A stretch of DNA of 35,805 nucleotides from Pseudomonadota bacterium (GCA_023393525.1 JAEWKZ010000045.1:1-35805), one strand, 5' to 3'; numbered from the stretch's first letter, positions 1-7,406 are shown. Made by a program: numbers and translations. The notes: generated by a model from the letters alone, not told the origin.

Positions 1-192
1 GAAAGGCTCAATGAAGAGATCAAACGACGGACTCAGGTTGTCAGGATATTCCCGAACGAGGAAAGCTGCCTGCGTCTGATCAGGGCCCTTGCGGTCGAGA
101 CACATGAGAACTGGATCGAGGCTAACAGGTGCCTGGACATGAGTCTGCTGACAGAGATGAAGAAGAAGGCTTTGATGGAACTGGTTGCTTAA
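1..192 (+). CDS. IS256-family transposase, C-terminal fragment (runs in from the window edge)
   Basis: The frame is open from the first base and ends at TAA 190-192, giving the last 63 residues of a protein. The stretch ERLNEEIKRRTQVVRIFPNE followed by a helical Leu-rich region with HENW matches the conserved C-terminal tail of IS256 (mutator-type DDE) transposases, where a basic helix follows the catalytic Glu. The catalytic domain lies outside the window, so it cannot be said whether the element is complete. Neighbouring genes on this side read in the opposite direction. The family call is firm for so short a piece, because this tail is very characteristic; the completeness of the element is unknown. 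Confidence 0.85.
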   Translation, partial: ERLNEEIKRRTQVVRIFPNEESCLRLIRALAVETHENWIEANRCLDMSLLTEMKKKALMELVA

Positions 193-200
193 TGGAAAAC

Positions 201-255
201 GCATCTGGCGACCTCCGACGGGCTTTGGGTGGGCCCATTCTCGGTCGCCAGATGC
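201..255. repeat. 13-bp perfect inverted repeat just after the transposase gene
   Basis: GCATCTGGCGACC at 201-213 is exactly complementary to GGTCGCCAGATGC at 243-255, with a 29-base spacer that is itself G-rich. It begins 8 bases after the transposase stop codon. It may act as a transcription barrier or be part of the subterminal sequence of the insertion element. No T-run follows on the plus strand, so a classical intrinsic terminator is not supported. Confidence 0.6.
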
Positions 256-500
256 TTGAGGTTACCCATCATGCCGTGGGAAATTGCTGAACTTGACGCA
301 CATAACTAGTAGGGATTGCCTCCGTATCCGAGAAGAACATCCTCCGCCAGCGTAAGGACAATCTAAGGGCAGCCAATAAGCAATGCCAGAATATGCAACG
401 TGATGCTTTGGATTCGAAGTGAAGACCCCGGGGCATTTCTGCCTAACGTTCAAGATTCATTGAAAGAATGGGTGGGCACTATCCGATTGCAAGCCTCCAC
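256..500. other. Non-coding stretch between the insertion element end and the minus-strand operon
   Basis: About 245 bases with no open frame that has both a ribosome-binding site and protein-like composition. The first part (about 256-305) probably contains the right end of the insertion element, but the terminal repeat cannot be fixed without seeing the left end. The rest shows no recognisable gene, repeat or RNA. Confidence 0.5.
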
Positions 501-503
501 AAA

Positions 504-539
504 TGAAAAAGCCCGCTCAAACCATTCGGTTTGGCGGGC
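504..539 (-). terminator. Rho-independent terminator of the amino acid transporter operon
   Basis: GCCCGC(T)CAAACC at 511-523 pairs with GGTTTGGCGGGC at 528-539 around an ATTC loop, leaving one bulged base. On the minus strand the stem is followed by TTTTTC. It sits 21 bases beyond the stop codon of the gene at 561-1046, the last gene of the minus-strand run, so it closes that transcript. Confidence 0.85.
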
Positions 540-560
540 ATTGTATCGTTTGACCCCAGA

Positions 561-1046
561 TCAATCCTCCGCCGAAATGGGCGGGGCTTTGGGTGCAGCC
601 TGCGGTTTGGGGGCTGGTTTGGAGGGTGTCTTGCGGGTGATGCGCTCCTGGAGCTTCTGGGCGGCCAGGCGGGTTTCGCCGGGTGCCGCCAGGAAGAGCA
701 TTTCGCCCTTGGGCGTGAACCAGTGCCACCCTTCGGGCTTGGTGAGCAGGATGGCTCCTTTCTTTTCCAGGTATTCCAGGTCTTTGCCGGATTCGACAGC
801 CTGCTGCAACTGGACCTGCAGGTTGTCTGTCTCCAGGACGATGGAGGCGGTGCGGAAGAGTTCGAAGGCGCCGTGGGAGATGTCCATGAGCAGGCCCTGG
901 TCAGGAGTCTTTTTGGCGGCCAGGGCTTTTTCCAGCTCCAGGAGGTCTTTCTTGAGGTCTTTGAGTTCCGCGATGGCCATGTCCCGGGCCATGTCCCCCT
1001 GTTCCTTGATGGTCTTGGCCAATTGATTCTGTAGCGCCTTGCTCAT
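561..1046 (-). CDS. Conserved-looking hypothetical protein, 161 aa, helical with a Pro/Ala-rich tail
   Basis: No family is recognised. The protein starts with about 45 residues of strongly charged helix rich in Lys, Glu and Leu. A central part contains a segment with GWHWFTPKGEMLFL that looks like a small beta-rich or winged-helix-like unit. The last 25 residues are a low-complexity Lys/Pro/Ala tail. There is no signal peptide or membrane segment, so it is probably cytoplasmic. The ATG at 1046 is preceded by AAGGAT at good spacing. It lies 30 bases downstream of the ABC transporter ATPase gene and 21 bases before a terminator, so it is most likely the last gene of that operon. Composition and codon use look like the neighbours, which supports a real gene. 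A function in transport has no direct support. Confidence 0.75.
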   Translation of the reverse strand: MSKALQNQLAKTIKEQGDMARDMAIAELKDLKKDLLELEKALAAKKTPDQGLLMDISHGAFELFRTASIVLETDNLQVQLQQAVESGKDLEYLEKKGAILLTKPEGWHWFTPKGEMLFLAAPGETRLAAQKLQERITRKTPSKPAPKPQAAPKAPPISAED

Positions 1047-1076
1047 CTCGCATATCCTTGGGTTGTCGTTGCCTGA

Positions 1077-1823
1077 TCAGAGAATCTGCCCCAAAAACTC
1101 CTTGGTTCGTTCCAGGGTGGGCGCGGTGAAAAAGTGTTCGGGCGCGCCCTGTTCCAGAATTTCGCCTTTATCCATGAACAGCACCCGGTCCGCGACCTCG
1201 CGCGCGAATCCCATTTCGTGGGTCACCACGACCATGGTCATGCCTTCTCGGGCCAGGTTCTTCATGACGTCAAGAACCTCGCCGACCATTTCCGGATCGA
1301 GGGCGGAAGTGGGTTCGTCGAAGAGCATGATCTTCGGGTCCATGGCCAGGGAACGGGCGATGGCCACGCGTTGCTGCTGGCCGCCGGAGAGCTGGTCGGG
1401 CTTGGCCGCGAATTTCTCTGCGATGCCGACCTTTTCCAGCAGGGCCATGCCCTTGGCCTCGGCCTCTTTTTTGGAACGCCCGCGCACCGTCATCTGGGCC
1501 ATGGTCAGATTGTCCAGCACCGTCTTGTGTGGGAAGAGGTTGAAGGACTGGAAGACCATGCCCACCTCGGCGCGAATGGCGTTGATATCGCATTTGGGAT
1601 CGAGAATGTCCACGCCGTCGATGATGATGTGGCCGGAATCGGCGTATTCCAGGCGGTTCAGACAGCGCAGGAAGGTCGACTTGCCGGAGCCTGACGGGCC
1701 GATGATGACCACGACCTCGCCGTGAGCCACGGTGCAGGACACCCGGTTCAGGGCTTGCAATCGTTCCGGGGTGTAGAAGAATTTGTCGATGCTCTGGACG
1801 TCTATGATGGGCGGCTTGTGCAT
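1077..1823 (-). CDS. glnQ: Polar amino acid ABC transporter, ATP-binding protein (GlnQ/HisP type)
   Basis: A 248-residue ATPase of the polar amino acid uptake family, the usual length. Walker A is GPSGSGKS at residues 42-49, the ABC signature is LSGGQQQR, Walker B is IMLFDEPTSALDPE, and the switch His lies in VVVTHEMGFA. These features, together with the FQSFNLFPH Q-loop, are typical of GlnQ/HisP/ArtP. It energises import through the permease encoded 9 bases upstream (1833-2837), with substrate delivered by the binding protein at 2913-3734. It lacks the extra regulatory domain of MetN-like ATPases. The specific amino acid cannot be read from the ATPase. The gene symbol marks the family, not a proven glutamine specificity. 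Confidence 0.93.
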   Translation of the reverse strand: MHKPPIIDVQSIDKFFYTPERLQALNRVSCTVAHGEVVVIIGPSGSGKSTFLRCLNRLEYADSGHIIIDGVDILDPKCDINAIRAEVGMVFQSFNLFPHKTVLDNLTMAQMTVRGRSKKEAEAKGMALLEKVGIAEKFAAKPDQLSGGQQQRVAIARSLAMDPKIMLFDEPTSALDPEMVGEVLDVMKNLAREGMTMVVVTHEMGFAREVADRVLFMDKGEILEQGAPEHFFTAPTLERTKEFLGQIL

Positions 1824-1832
1824 GAATATCCT

Positions 1833-2837
1833 TTAGATGGCCTTGCGTTCGAGATATTGTACGAACATGGACAGGGTGAAGGTCAGGATCAGGTACAAGA
1901 TGGCGCACACGATCCAGATCTCGAAAGGTTGCAGGGACGACGACACCACTTCGCGCGAGGCCTTGGTCAGTTCACGGATGGAGATGACGCCGAGCAGGGA
2001 CGAGTCCTTGACCAGGCTGATGAACTGTCCGGCCAGGGGGGGCAGGATGCGGCGGAAGGCCTGCGGCAGGATGACCTTGCGCATGGCCTGGGGGTAGGTC
2101 AGTCCCAGGGAGCGCGCCGCTTCCATCTGTCCCCGGTGCACGGACTGGATGCCCGCGCGCACGATCTCGGCGGTGTAGGCGCCGGTGAAGATGGCCAGGG
2201 CCATGACGCCGAACCAGAGCGGGGATATCTGTCCCAGTCCGTGCTGGGCCAGCATGCTGTTGATGACCGTGCCGACCACGAAGTACCACAGGAAAATCTG
2301 CACCAGCAGCGGGGAGCCGCGGATGAGCTCGATGTAGGTGATGGCGCCCCAGCGCAGGGCGGGATTGTCGGAAATGCGCGCCAGACCAGTGAAAAGGCCG
2401 AGCAGAATGCCGAAGACGATGGCCAGGGCGCTGACCTCCAGGGTCAGCAGCACTCCTTCGACCAGGATGCCGGGCTTGGTCTGGGAGTAGAATCCGATGT
2501 TGTCGCCCGGATAGACATAGTCGCCCTGGGAGAGCAGCAGCGAGACCTTGGGCAGGGTGTGACTCTCTTCCCCGTCGTCACCCTGCACCGTGACGAGCAC
2601 ATCCGTGCCGGTCTCTTTGATCGAGGTGATGGTTCCTTCCAGCTCCGCCCGAATGTTCACCTTTTCGTCGTAAATGAAATATTGGGGAACGCGGTTCCAT
2701 CTCCACGTGTACTCCACCGTTTTCGTGGAATAGTAGAGCAGGGCCATGGCTCCGCAGAGTCCGAGCACGAAGGCGATGCCCCAGAATTGGTAGTATAGTT
2801 TGCTTTTGGGCCGATCGAGTCCCGTGTAGGTGGCCAT
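1833..2837 (-). CDS. Polar amino acid ABC transporter permease with an extra N-terminal periplasmic domain
   Basis: The C-terminal ~210 residues are a typical HisM/GlnP permease: several membrane spans, an ELIRGSPLLVQ segment and the EAA coupling loop EAARSLGLTYPQAM. Ordinary GlnP-type permeases have about 220 residues; this one has 334. The extra part is one N-terminal membrane helix (about residues 17-37) followed by roughly 80 residues rich in beta-strand (about 50-125, with EGTITSIKETGTDVLV and QGDYVYPGDNIGF), then the transport core. That segment resembles a small beta-barrel or lipoyl-like fold and should lie in the periplasm. It could bind the substrate receptor or the cell wall; this is inference. 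ATG 2837 begins MATYTGLDRP. It is followed by the ATPase gene after 9 bases. Confidence 0.9.
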   Translation of the reverse strand: MATYTGLDRPKSKLYYQFWGIAFVLGLCGAMALLYYSTKTVEYTWRWNRVPQYFIYDEKVNIRAELEGTITSIKETGTDVLVTVQGDDGEESHTLPKVSLLLSQGDYVYPGDNIGFYSQTKPGILVEGVLLTLEVSALAIVFGILLGLFTGLARISDNPALRWGAITYIELIRGSPLLVQIFLWYFVVGTVINSMLAQHGLGQISPLWFGVMALAIFTGAYTAEIVRAGIQSVHRGQMEAARSLGLTYPQAMRKVILPQAFRRILPPLAGQFISLVKDSSLLGVISIRELTKASREVVSSSLQPFEIWIVCAILYLILTFTLSMFVQYLERKAI

Positions 2838-2870
2838 TATCCGTCCTGGTGAGGCTTGAGTCGTGAAAAC

Positions 2871-2900
2871 GAGGAATCCGGCATGATAGCCGGATTCCTC
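2871..2900 (-). terminator. Perfect 12-bp hairpin between binding-protein and permease genes
   Basis: GAGGAATCCGGC at 2871-2882 and its exact complement at 2889-2900 enclose the 6-base loop ATGATA. On the minus strand the stem is followed by GTTTTC, a weak U-tract. Placed 12 bases after the binding-protein stop codon, it most likely acts as a partial terminator or as a 3' stabilising stem. Either would raise binding-protein expression over permease and ATPase. Confidence 0.75.
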
Positions 2901-2912
2901 AACATCTCGTGA

Positions 2913-3734
2913 TTACTGGATATCCTTGAGCCACTCGGTGCCCTTGATCCATTTGTTGTAGATGCGGTCGAAACGGCCGTCGTTCTTGATCTGCGCCAGG
3001 AAGTTGTCCAGCCAGTTCAAAAAGTCGGGGTCGCCCTTCTTGATGCCGAAGCCCAGGGGCTCGTAGGTGAAGACCTTGTCCAGCAGGACCAGGTTGTTGC
3101 CGCCCTGCTGGGCCATGAAGACCACGTTGAAGGGCAGGTCGTAGACAAAAGCGTCGGCCTGGCCGTTGACCACTTCCATGGCGCCGTCGGCTTCCTTCTC
3201 GAAGCTCTTGTACTGGGCTTTGGGAATCATGCGCTTGGCGGCCTGCTCGCCGGTGGTGCCGATGCGGGAGACGACGATGTACTTGGGATCGTTCAAGTCC
3301 TTGTAGGAGGTGATCGTGCCCTCGTGCTTCTTGTTCAGCAGGATGGCCTGGCCGACGACGATGTAGGGGTCGGCGAAGTTGATCTGCAGGTTGCGCTCCT
3401 GATTGATGGTCATGCCGGAGATGATGATGTCGAACTTGTCGGACATCAGCGCCGGGATGATGCCGTCATAATCGGTGTTGACGATGGTCAGCTTGACGCC
3501 CATGGCCTTGGCCATTTCCTTGGCCATATCCACGTCGAAACCGACGATCTCGCCCTTCTTGTCCGTCATCTCGAAGGGCATGTAGCCCGCGTCGAGACCC
3601 ACGCGCAGCTCGCCGCGCTTCAGGATTTCGTTCAGGGTCGATTTCTGGGCCAGTTCGTGATCCGCGGCCAGGGCGGGCATGGCCGCGAACGCGACCAGAA
3701 GCAGGGACACCACAATCCTCGTCATAAAACGCAT
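2913..3734 (-). CDS. Periplasmic polar amino acid-binding protein (SBP family 3)
   Basis: A 273-residue exported receptor. The ATG at 3734 is chosen because GAGGAGG lies just upstream and the protein then opens with a classic signal peptide, MRFMTRIVVSLLLVAFAAMPALA, with likely cleavage after ALA. A longer in-frame extension upstream would remove the signal peptide from the N-terminus and run through the next gene. The mature part shows the family 3 fold: GELRVGLDAGYMPFEM, GFDVDMAKEMAKAMG, and SGMTINQERNLQINFADPY. It captures an amino acid in the periplasm and hands it to the permease/ATPase encoded downstream. The acidic and aromatic pocket fits a polar amino acid, but the ligand cannot be named. 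A DDAH-like gene two positions upstream makes arginine-type ligands worth testing. Confidence 0.93.
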   Translation of the reverse strand: MRFMTRIVVSLLLVAFAAMPALAADHELAQKSTLNEILKRGELRVGLDAGYMPFEMTDKKGEIVGFDVDMAKEMAKAMGVKLTIVNTDYDGIIPALMSDKFDIIISGMTINQERNLQINFADPYIVVGQAILLNKKHEGTITSYKDLNDPKYIVVSRIGTTGEQAAKRMIPKAQYKSFEKEADGAMEVVNGQADAFVYDLPFNVVFMAQQGGNNLVLLDKVFTYEPLGFGIKKGDPDFLNWLDNFLAQIKNDGRFDRIYNKWIKGTEWLKDIQ

Positions 3735-3769
3735 AGAGCCTCCTCTTTGGTTACAAGGCTTGCCTGAGG

Positions 3770-3934
3770 TCAATATTTGCCTTCGGTCAGAACCTCTTTG
3801 ATGTTCATCTTCACTTTGCAGTACTCGCACGTGGGCATCTCCTCTTCGGGCAGGCAGATGATCTTGGTCTGCTTGCATTTGGGGCAGACGACCTCGACGA
3901 ATTCACGCTTGTAACGATTCTTGAACAATTCCAT
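3770..3934 (-). CDS. Small zinc-ribbon protein, 54 aa
   Basis: A short gene read directly from the sequence: ATG at 3934, TGA at 3770-3772, preceded by the strong site GAGGGGGG. The protein starts MELFKNRYKREFVEVV and contains two knuckles, CPKC (C17, C20) and CEYC (C36, C39), with a further Cys at 27. Four paired cysteines about 16 residues apart are the pattern of a zinc ribbon, as in many small nucleic-acid- or protein-binding adaptors. There is no signal peptide. It lies 35 bases upstream of the amino acid-binding protein gene and 45 bases after the DDAH-like gene, in the same direction. Function is unknown; a regulatory role in this locus is only a guess. Confidence 0.8.
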   Translation of the reverse strand: MELFKNRYKREFVEVVCPKCKQTKIICLPEEEMPTCEYCKVKMNIKEVLTEGKY

Positions 3935-3979
3935 ATACCCCCCTCGCGTTGATTCCCCTACGCCGTGACGGTCGAAAAC

Positions 3980-4750
3980 TCAAGAAACAGGCTCCAGACG
4001 CAGAGACAGGCAGGTCAGTCCGCCGTCCATCTTGCGGTATTCGCTGGTGTCGAGCTCCACGATGGGCAATCCCAGCGGTTCCAGCAGGGCCCTGGTGCGT
4101 GGGTAGCCCAGGGGCATGATCAGGGTGCCGTTCACGAGCAGCGTGTTGGCCGCGTATTCCTCGCCCTCGGGGCAGACGATCTGGCGGAAATCCTCGATGG
4201 CCGGATGCCCGGCGAAGTCCGCCGTGACCAGCATGGTGTTTTCGCCCACGTGGTTGAGACTCGATTTGAGATGCAGCCCCTCGGCAACCTTGATGATGCA
4301 GCTTTGGTAGCCATGAACGGCCAGGATGGCCGCGAGTTGCCCGGCGCCTTCCTCGTTGGTGCGATCGGATACGCCGACGAAGAAGCGCTTGCCGACCTGC
4401 AGGATGTCGCCGCCGTCAAGGGCGCCGGGCGCCACGATACGGGCCAGGGGACGGTGGGCGGCCAAGGTTGCCTCGATGAGGGCCGTCTCGCCGGTGCGCG
4501 ACGGGGCGCCGGGCCGCGAGATGACTGCCGCCTCGCGGACGACCACGGCTGTGTCCTCGACGAAACAGGCGTCGGGGAACCCGGGGGCGGCGGGCAAAAC
4601 CTCGACGCTCAGGCCCAGGGATTCGAGGGTGCGTACGTATGCGGCGTGCTGCTCAAGGGCCAGGGCCAGATCAGGAGCGGGCAGGGTGGATGTGGTCAGG
4701 CCGCTTGGGTAATCGGGGCCGGGAATGCGGGTGATGGCATGTGAAAACAT
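3980..4750 (-). CDS. DDAH-like amidinohydrolase (dimethylarginine dimethylaminohydrolase / arginine deiminase superfamily)
   Basis: A 256-residue member of the guanidino-group modifying superfamily. The usual catalytic set is visible: acidic pair E65-D66 in CFVEDTAVV, H160 in AEGLHLKSSLNHVGE, and nucleophile C247 in DGGLTCLSLRL near the C-terminus. The LDGGDIL motif is also present. The length (about 255) fits DDAH rather than the ~400-residue arginine deiminases. DDAH enzymes split methylated arginines into citrulline and an amine; a relaxed substrate, or an ornithine or arginine derivative, is also possible. ATG 4750 is chosen because AAGGATATCCC precedes it and homology begins at once (MFSHAITRIPGPDYPSG). 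It lies between dinB and the zinc-ribbon/amino acid transporter genes, so import and breakdown of an arginine-like compound is a reasonable inference. Confidence 0.88.
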   Translation of the reverse strand: MFSHAITRIPGPDYPSGLTTSTLPAPDLALALEQHAAYVRTLESLGLSVEVLPAAPGFPDACFVEDTAVVVREAAVISRPGAPSRTGETALIEATLAAHRPLARIVAPGALDGGDILQVGKRFFVGVSDRTNEEGAGQLAAILAVHGYQSCIIKVAEGLHLKSSLNHVGENTMLVTADFAGHPAIEDFRQIVCPEGEEYAANTLLVNGTLIMPLGYPRTRALLEPLGLPIVELDTSEYRKMDGGLTCLSLRLEPVS

Positions 4751-4818
4751 GGGATATCCTTGTCTGATTGAAGTTCGAATCGGATTCCCCAAGCAAGAAA
4801 AATCTTCTTTGGCAAGCA

Positions 4819-6105
4819 TTATTGTTCGTTCAAACTGCGGTTTTTCTGGGACAAAAGGTCTTCTATGGCGTCCGAGTCCCTGGCTGCTGCCTCGGCGCGC
4901 AGGATGCTTTTGTTCCCGAACTTGTCGCGAATGCGATCCATGGCCTGGTCCAACTTTTGACTGCGCTGGCGGGCAACGTCGGGCATGAGCGGAAGGCAGG
5001 CTTGAACGTGGCGGAAGTTGGACACCCCGGTGCCGATGAGGCGCACCGGCCGGGAGAGCTTTTCCCGTCTCAGGAGTCCACGCGCGGCCTCGAAAATCTC
5101 GGTGGTGATGTCCGTTGGCGCGTGCAGGGTTTTGTTGCGGGTGATGGCCGAGAAATCATGGAACTTGATCTTGAGGGTCACGGTCAGCCCTTTCTTGCCG
5201 ATTCCCCGGAGTTCCCGTCCGATGCGCTCGGCCTGGATGAGCAGCCGGCGTTCGAGCAGGGAGCGGTCGAGGGTGTCCCGGTCGAGCGTGTTTTCCGCGC
5301 TGCACGATTTGGGTTCGCTGCCGCTGACCACGGGAGAGTCGTCGATGCCGAGCGCCCTGTCGTGCAGAAACGCGCCGCGTTTGCCCATCGTCTCCGCCCA
5401 ATACGCCCTGGATTGGGCCAGGACGTGGGGGATCGTGATCACGCCGATGCGGCGCAGCTCCTCTTGAAACTGTTTTCCGACTCCGGGGATCTTGCGCAGG
5501 GGCAGGTCACGCAGGAACGTGGCCACCTGGTCCGGTCGAATGCGGGTCAGTCCGTCGGGTTTGTTCCAGTCAGAGGCTATCTTGGCCAGGAATTTATTGG
5601 GGGCTATGCCTACCGAACAGGTCAGGCCGGTCGTGGAGAGGATCTCGGCCTTCAGTCGCCGGCCCAGGTCTTCCGGAGGCCCGAAAATCCGTCGCGTTCC
5701 GCTGATGTCGGCGTATGCCTCATCCACGGAGGCCTGCTCCACCAACGGACACAGGGCGCGGATCACGTCCATGACCTGATGCGAGACCTCACGGTAGCGG
5801 GACATGCGCCCCGGCAGGAACACGGCGTGCGGGCAGAGTTTTCTGGCCTGCGCGATGGGCATGGCGGAGTGCACGCCGTATTTCCGGGCTTCGTAGGAGG
5901 CCGCCGAAGCCACCCCGCGCAGGGATTGGCCGATGACGACGGGTTTGCCGCGCAAATCGGGATTGTCGGCCTGTTCCACGGAGGTGAAAAACGCATCCAT
6001 GTCCAGGTGGACGATGATGCGTTCATGGTCGGGTTCGGGCGTGGGGAATTCTGGCATTTGTTCGATTGTCGGAGTTGCCGTGCCAGTGGTCAAGTCGTAA
6101 TCCAT
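4819..6105 (-). CDS. dinB: DNA polymerase IV (Y-family translesion polymerase)
   Basis: A 428-residue Y-family polymerase. Palm residues are clear: HLDMDAFFTSVEQ (D35, steric-gate F40) and SVDEAYADISG (D128, E129). TGLTCSVGIAPNKFLAKIAS and the helix-hairpin-helix IPGVGKQFQEELRRIG follow, and the little-finger domain includes ENTLDRD and SRPVRLIGTGVSNF. It copies past damaged bases at the cost of mutations. The ATG at 6105 is preferred since GGAG lies 9 bases before it. A TTG at 6162 would add 19 residues but lacks a ribosome-binding site. Even so, about 28 residues precede the catalytic core. No clear clamp-binding peptide is seen at the C-terminus. A short AT-rich region separates it from the divergent VWA-OmpA gene. 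No standard LexA box was recognised. Confidence 0.95.
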   Translation of the reverse strand: MDYDLTTGTATPTIEQMPEFPTPEPDHERIIVHLDMDAFFTSVEQADNPDLRGKPVVIGQSLRGVASAASYEARKYGVHSAMPIAQARKLCPHAVFLPGRMSRYREVSHQVMDVIRALCPLVEQASVDEAYADISGTRRIFGPPEDLGRRLKAEILSTTGLTCSVGIAPNKFLAKIASDWNKPDGLTRIRPDQVATFLRDLPLRKIPGVGKQFQEELRRIGVITIPHVLAQSRAYWAETMGKRGAFLHDRALGIDDSPVVSGSEPKSCSAENTLDRDTLDRSLLERRLLIQAERIGRELRGIGKKGLTVTLKIKFHDFSAITRNKTLHAPTDITTEIFEAARGLLRREKLSRPVRLIGTGVSNFRHVQACLPLMPDVARQRSQKLDQAMDRIRDKFGNKSILRAEAAARDSDAIEDLLSQKNRSLNEQ

Positions 6106-6155
6106 GAACCTGATCTCCGGCGGAAGAGAGTTTTTTATTTCTTTTTTTTCAATCT

Positions 6156-6184
6156 TTGACAATAAAATGCGTTGGCGTTAAAGA
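6156..6184 (+). promoter_or_regulatory. Candidate sigma-70 promoter for the VWA-OmpA gene
   Basis: A perfect -35 hexamer TTGACA (6156-6161) is followed by a 17-base spacer and a weak -10, TAAAGA (6179-6184). The region 6125-6240 is very AT-rich compared with the surroundings, as expected for a strong promoter zone between divergent genes. The -10 match is only 3 of 6, so the call is tentative. Confidence 0.4.
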
Positions 6185-6256
6185 TAAATTGACGCGTTTT
6201 TTTGAGAATCGTCCGTTTTTTTTGAAGATGTAATATCAACCTGAGGAGTGAAACGC

Positions 6257-7381
6257 ATGAAAGTAAACAAAATGGTTATGTTGAGTCTGCTCTTGGTTCT
6301 GTTCTCCGCCTCGGTGGCCGTTGCCGCCGACAACTATGTGCGTAAGGTCGATAATTTCTTTATCCTGGTGGACCGTTCCGGCTCCATGGATGAAAAGTAT
6401 GTCGGCACCGCTGATAAAAAGATCGTTCTGGCCAAAGCCCTTCTCGAACGCATGAACGGCATGATTCCCGAGCTCGGCTACCAGGGCGCCCTGAACACCG
6501 CCGCTCCAGCCGGTGAGCTTCAGGTCCTGGGTGCTTATTCCACCGCCGCTTACGGTGAATCCATCGCCAAGGTCCCCACGCTGATCGGCTCCAACCCCAC
6601 GCCGCTGGGCGAAGGTCTGGCCGCTCTTGAGCCCGCCCTGCAGACCGCCGTTGGCCGCAATGCAGTCATCATCGTGTCCGATGGCCAGGAAAACGCCGGC
6701 GCCGACTCCCTCAAGGTAGCCGCCGCTCTGGCCGAAAAGTACGGCGTGTGTTTCCATACCGTCAGCTTCGCCGACACCGTGAACGGCAACCAGGCCCTGC
6801 TTGACGCCATCACCGCCCTGAAGCCCTGCGGCGTGAGCGCATCCGCCGCCCAGCTGGCCGATGACGCCGCCATGCAGCAGTTCGTCAAGGACGTCTTCTA
6901 TGACGACGCAGCGGTCGATCCCTGCTCCCTGGACGACGACGGCGACGGCGTGAACAACTGCATCGACAAGTGCCCCGACACCATCAAGGGTCTGGCCGTT
7001 GACGCCGACGGCTGCCCCGTGGCCGACATCGTGACGCTGAAGATCAACTTCGACTTCGACAAGTCCGAGATCAAGCCCCAGTACTATCAGGAACTGGCCG
7101 ATTTCGCTTCCTACATGAGACAGCAGCAGTCCTTCACCGTTGTCGAGATCGCCGGCCACACCGATTCCGTGGGCACCGACGCCTACAACCAGAAGCTGTC
7201 CGAACGCCGCGCCAAGGCCGTCCGCGACTACCTGGTCAATGAGCTGGGCATGGACGACAAGCTGTTCTCCGCTGTCGGCTACGGCGAGAGCCAGCCCATC
7301 GCCCCCAACAACACCGACGCCGGCCGCGCCGAAAACCGCCGCATCCTGGCCGAACTGAAGGGCGTCTACAAGAAGAAGTAA
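6257..7381 (+). CDS. Exported VWA-domain, calcium-repeat and OmpA-domain protein
   Basis: A 374-residue envelope protein of three modules. A signal peptide (residues 1-24, ending AVAVAA) is followed by a von Willebrand factor A domain with a metal-ion-dependent adhesion site DRSGS (D39, S41, S43) and IIVSDGQENAG. A short thrombospondin type 3-like segment near residues 220-255 (DPCSLDDDGDGVNNCIDKCP) should bind calcium. The C-terminus is an OmpA/Pal peptidoglycan-binding domain with IAGHTDSVGTDAYNQKLSE and the helix ERRAKAVRDYL. The ATG at 6257 is chosen because GAGGAG precedes it by 8 bases. It is probably periplasmic or at the outer membrane, anchored to the wall through OmpA, with the VWA part displayed for ligand binding. 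It is monocistronic, with its own terminator downstream. Confidence 0.92.
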   Translation: MKVNKMVMLSLLLVLFSASVAVAADNYVRKVDNFFILVDRSGSMDEKYVGTADKKIVLAKALLERMNGMIPELGYQGALNTAAPAGELQVLGAYSTAAYGESIAKVPTLIGSNPTPLGEGLAALEPALQTAVGRNAVIIVSDGQENAGADSLKVAAALAEKYGVCFHTVSFADTVNGNQALLDAITALKPCGVSASAAQLADDAAMQQFVKDVFYDDAAVDPCSLDDDGDGVNNCIDKCPDTIKGLAVDADGCPVADIVTLKINFDFDKSEIKPQYYQELADFASYMRQQQSFTVVEIAGHTDSVGTDAYNQKLSERRAKAVRDYLVNELGMDDKLFSAVGYGESQPIAPNNTDAGRAENRRILAELKGVYKKK

Positions 7382-7406
7382 GTTCGCTTTGCCCTTGCAA
7401 CAGTAC

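Noticed and set aside
262..453. A 63-codon minus-strand open frame in the gap after the insertion element
   Set aside because: No ribosome-binding site, unnatural composition and no similarity to a known small protein.
4751..4818. GTTCGAATC resembling a tRNA T-loop between the DDAH-like gene and dinB
   Set aside because: The gap is only 68 bases, no acceptor or anticodon stems can be drawn, and the flanking bases do not pair as a T-stem.
4768..6159. A 463-codon plus-strand open frame opposite dinB
   Set aside because: Antisense shadow of dinB, which has full polymerase motifs.
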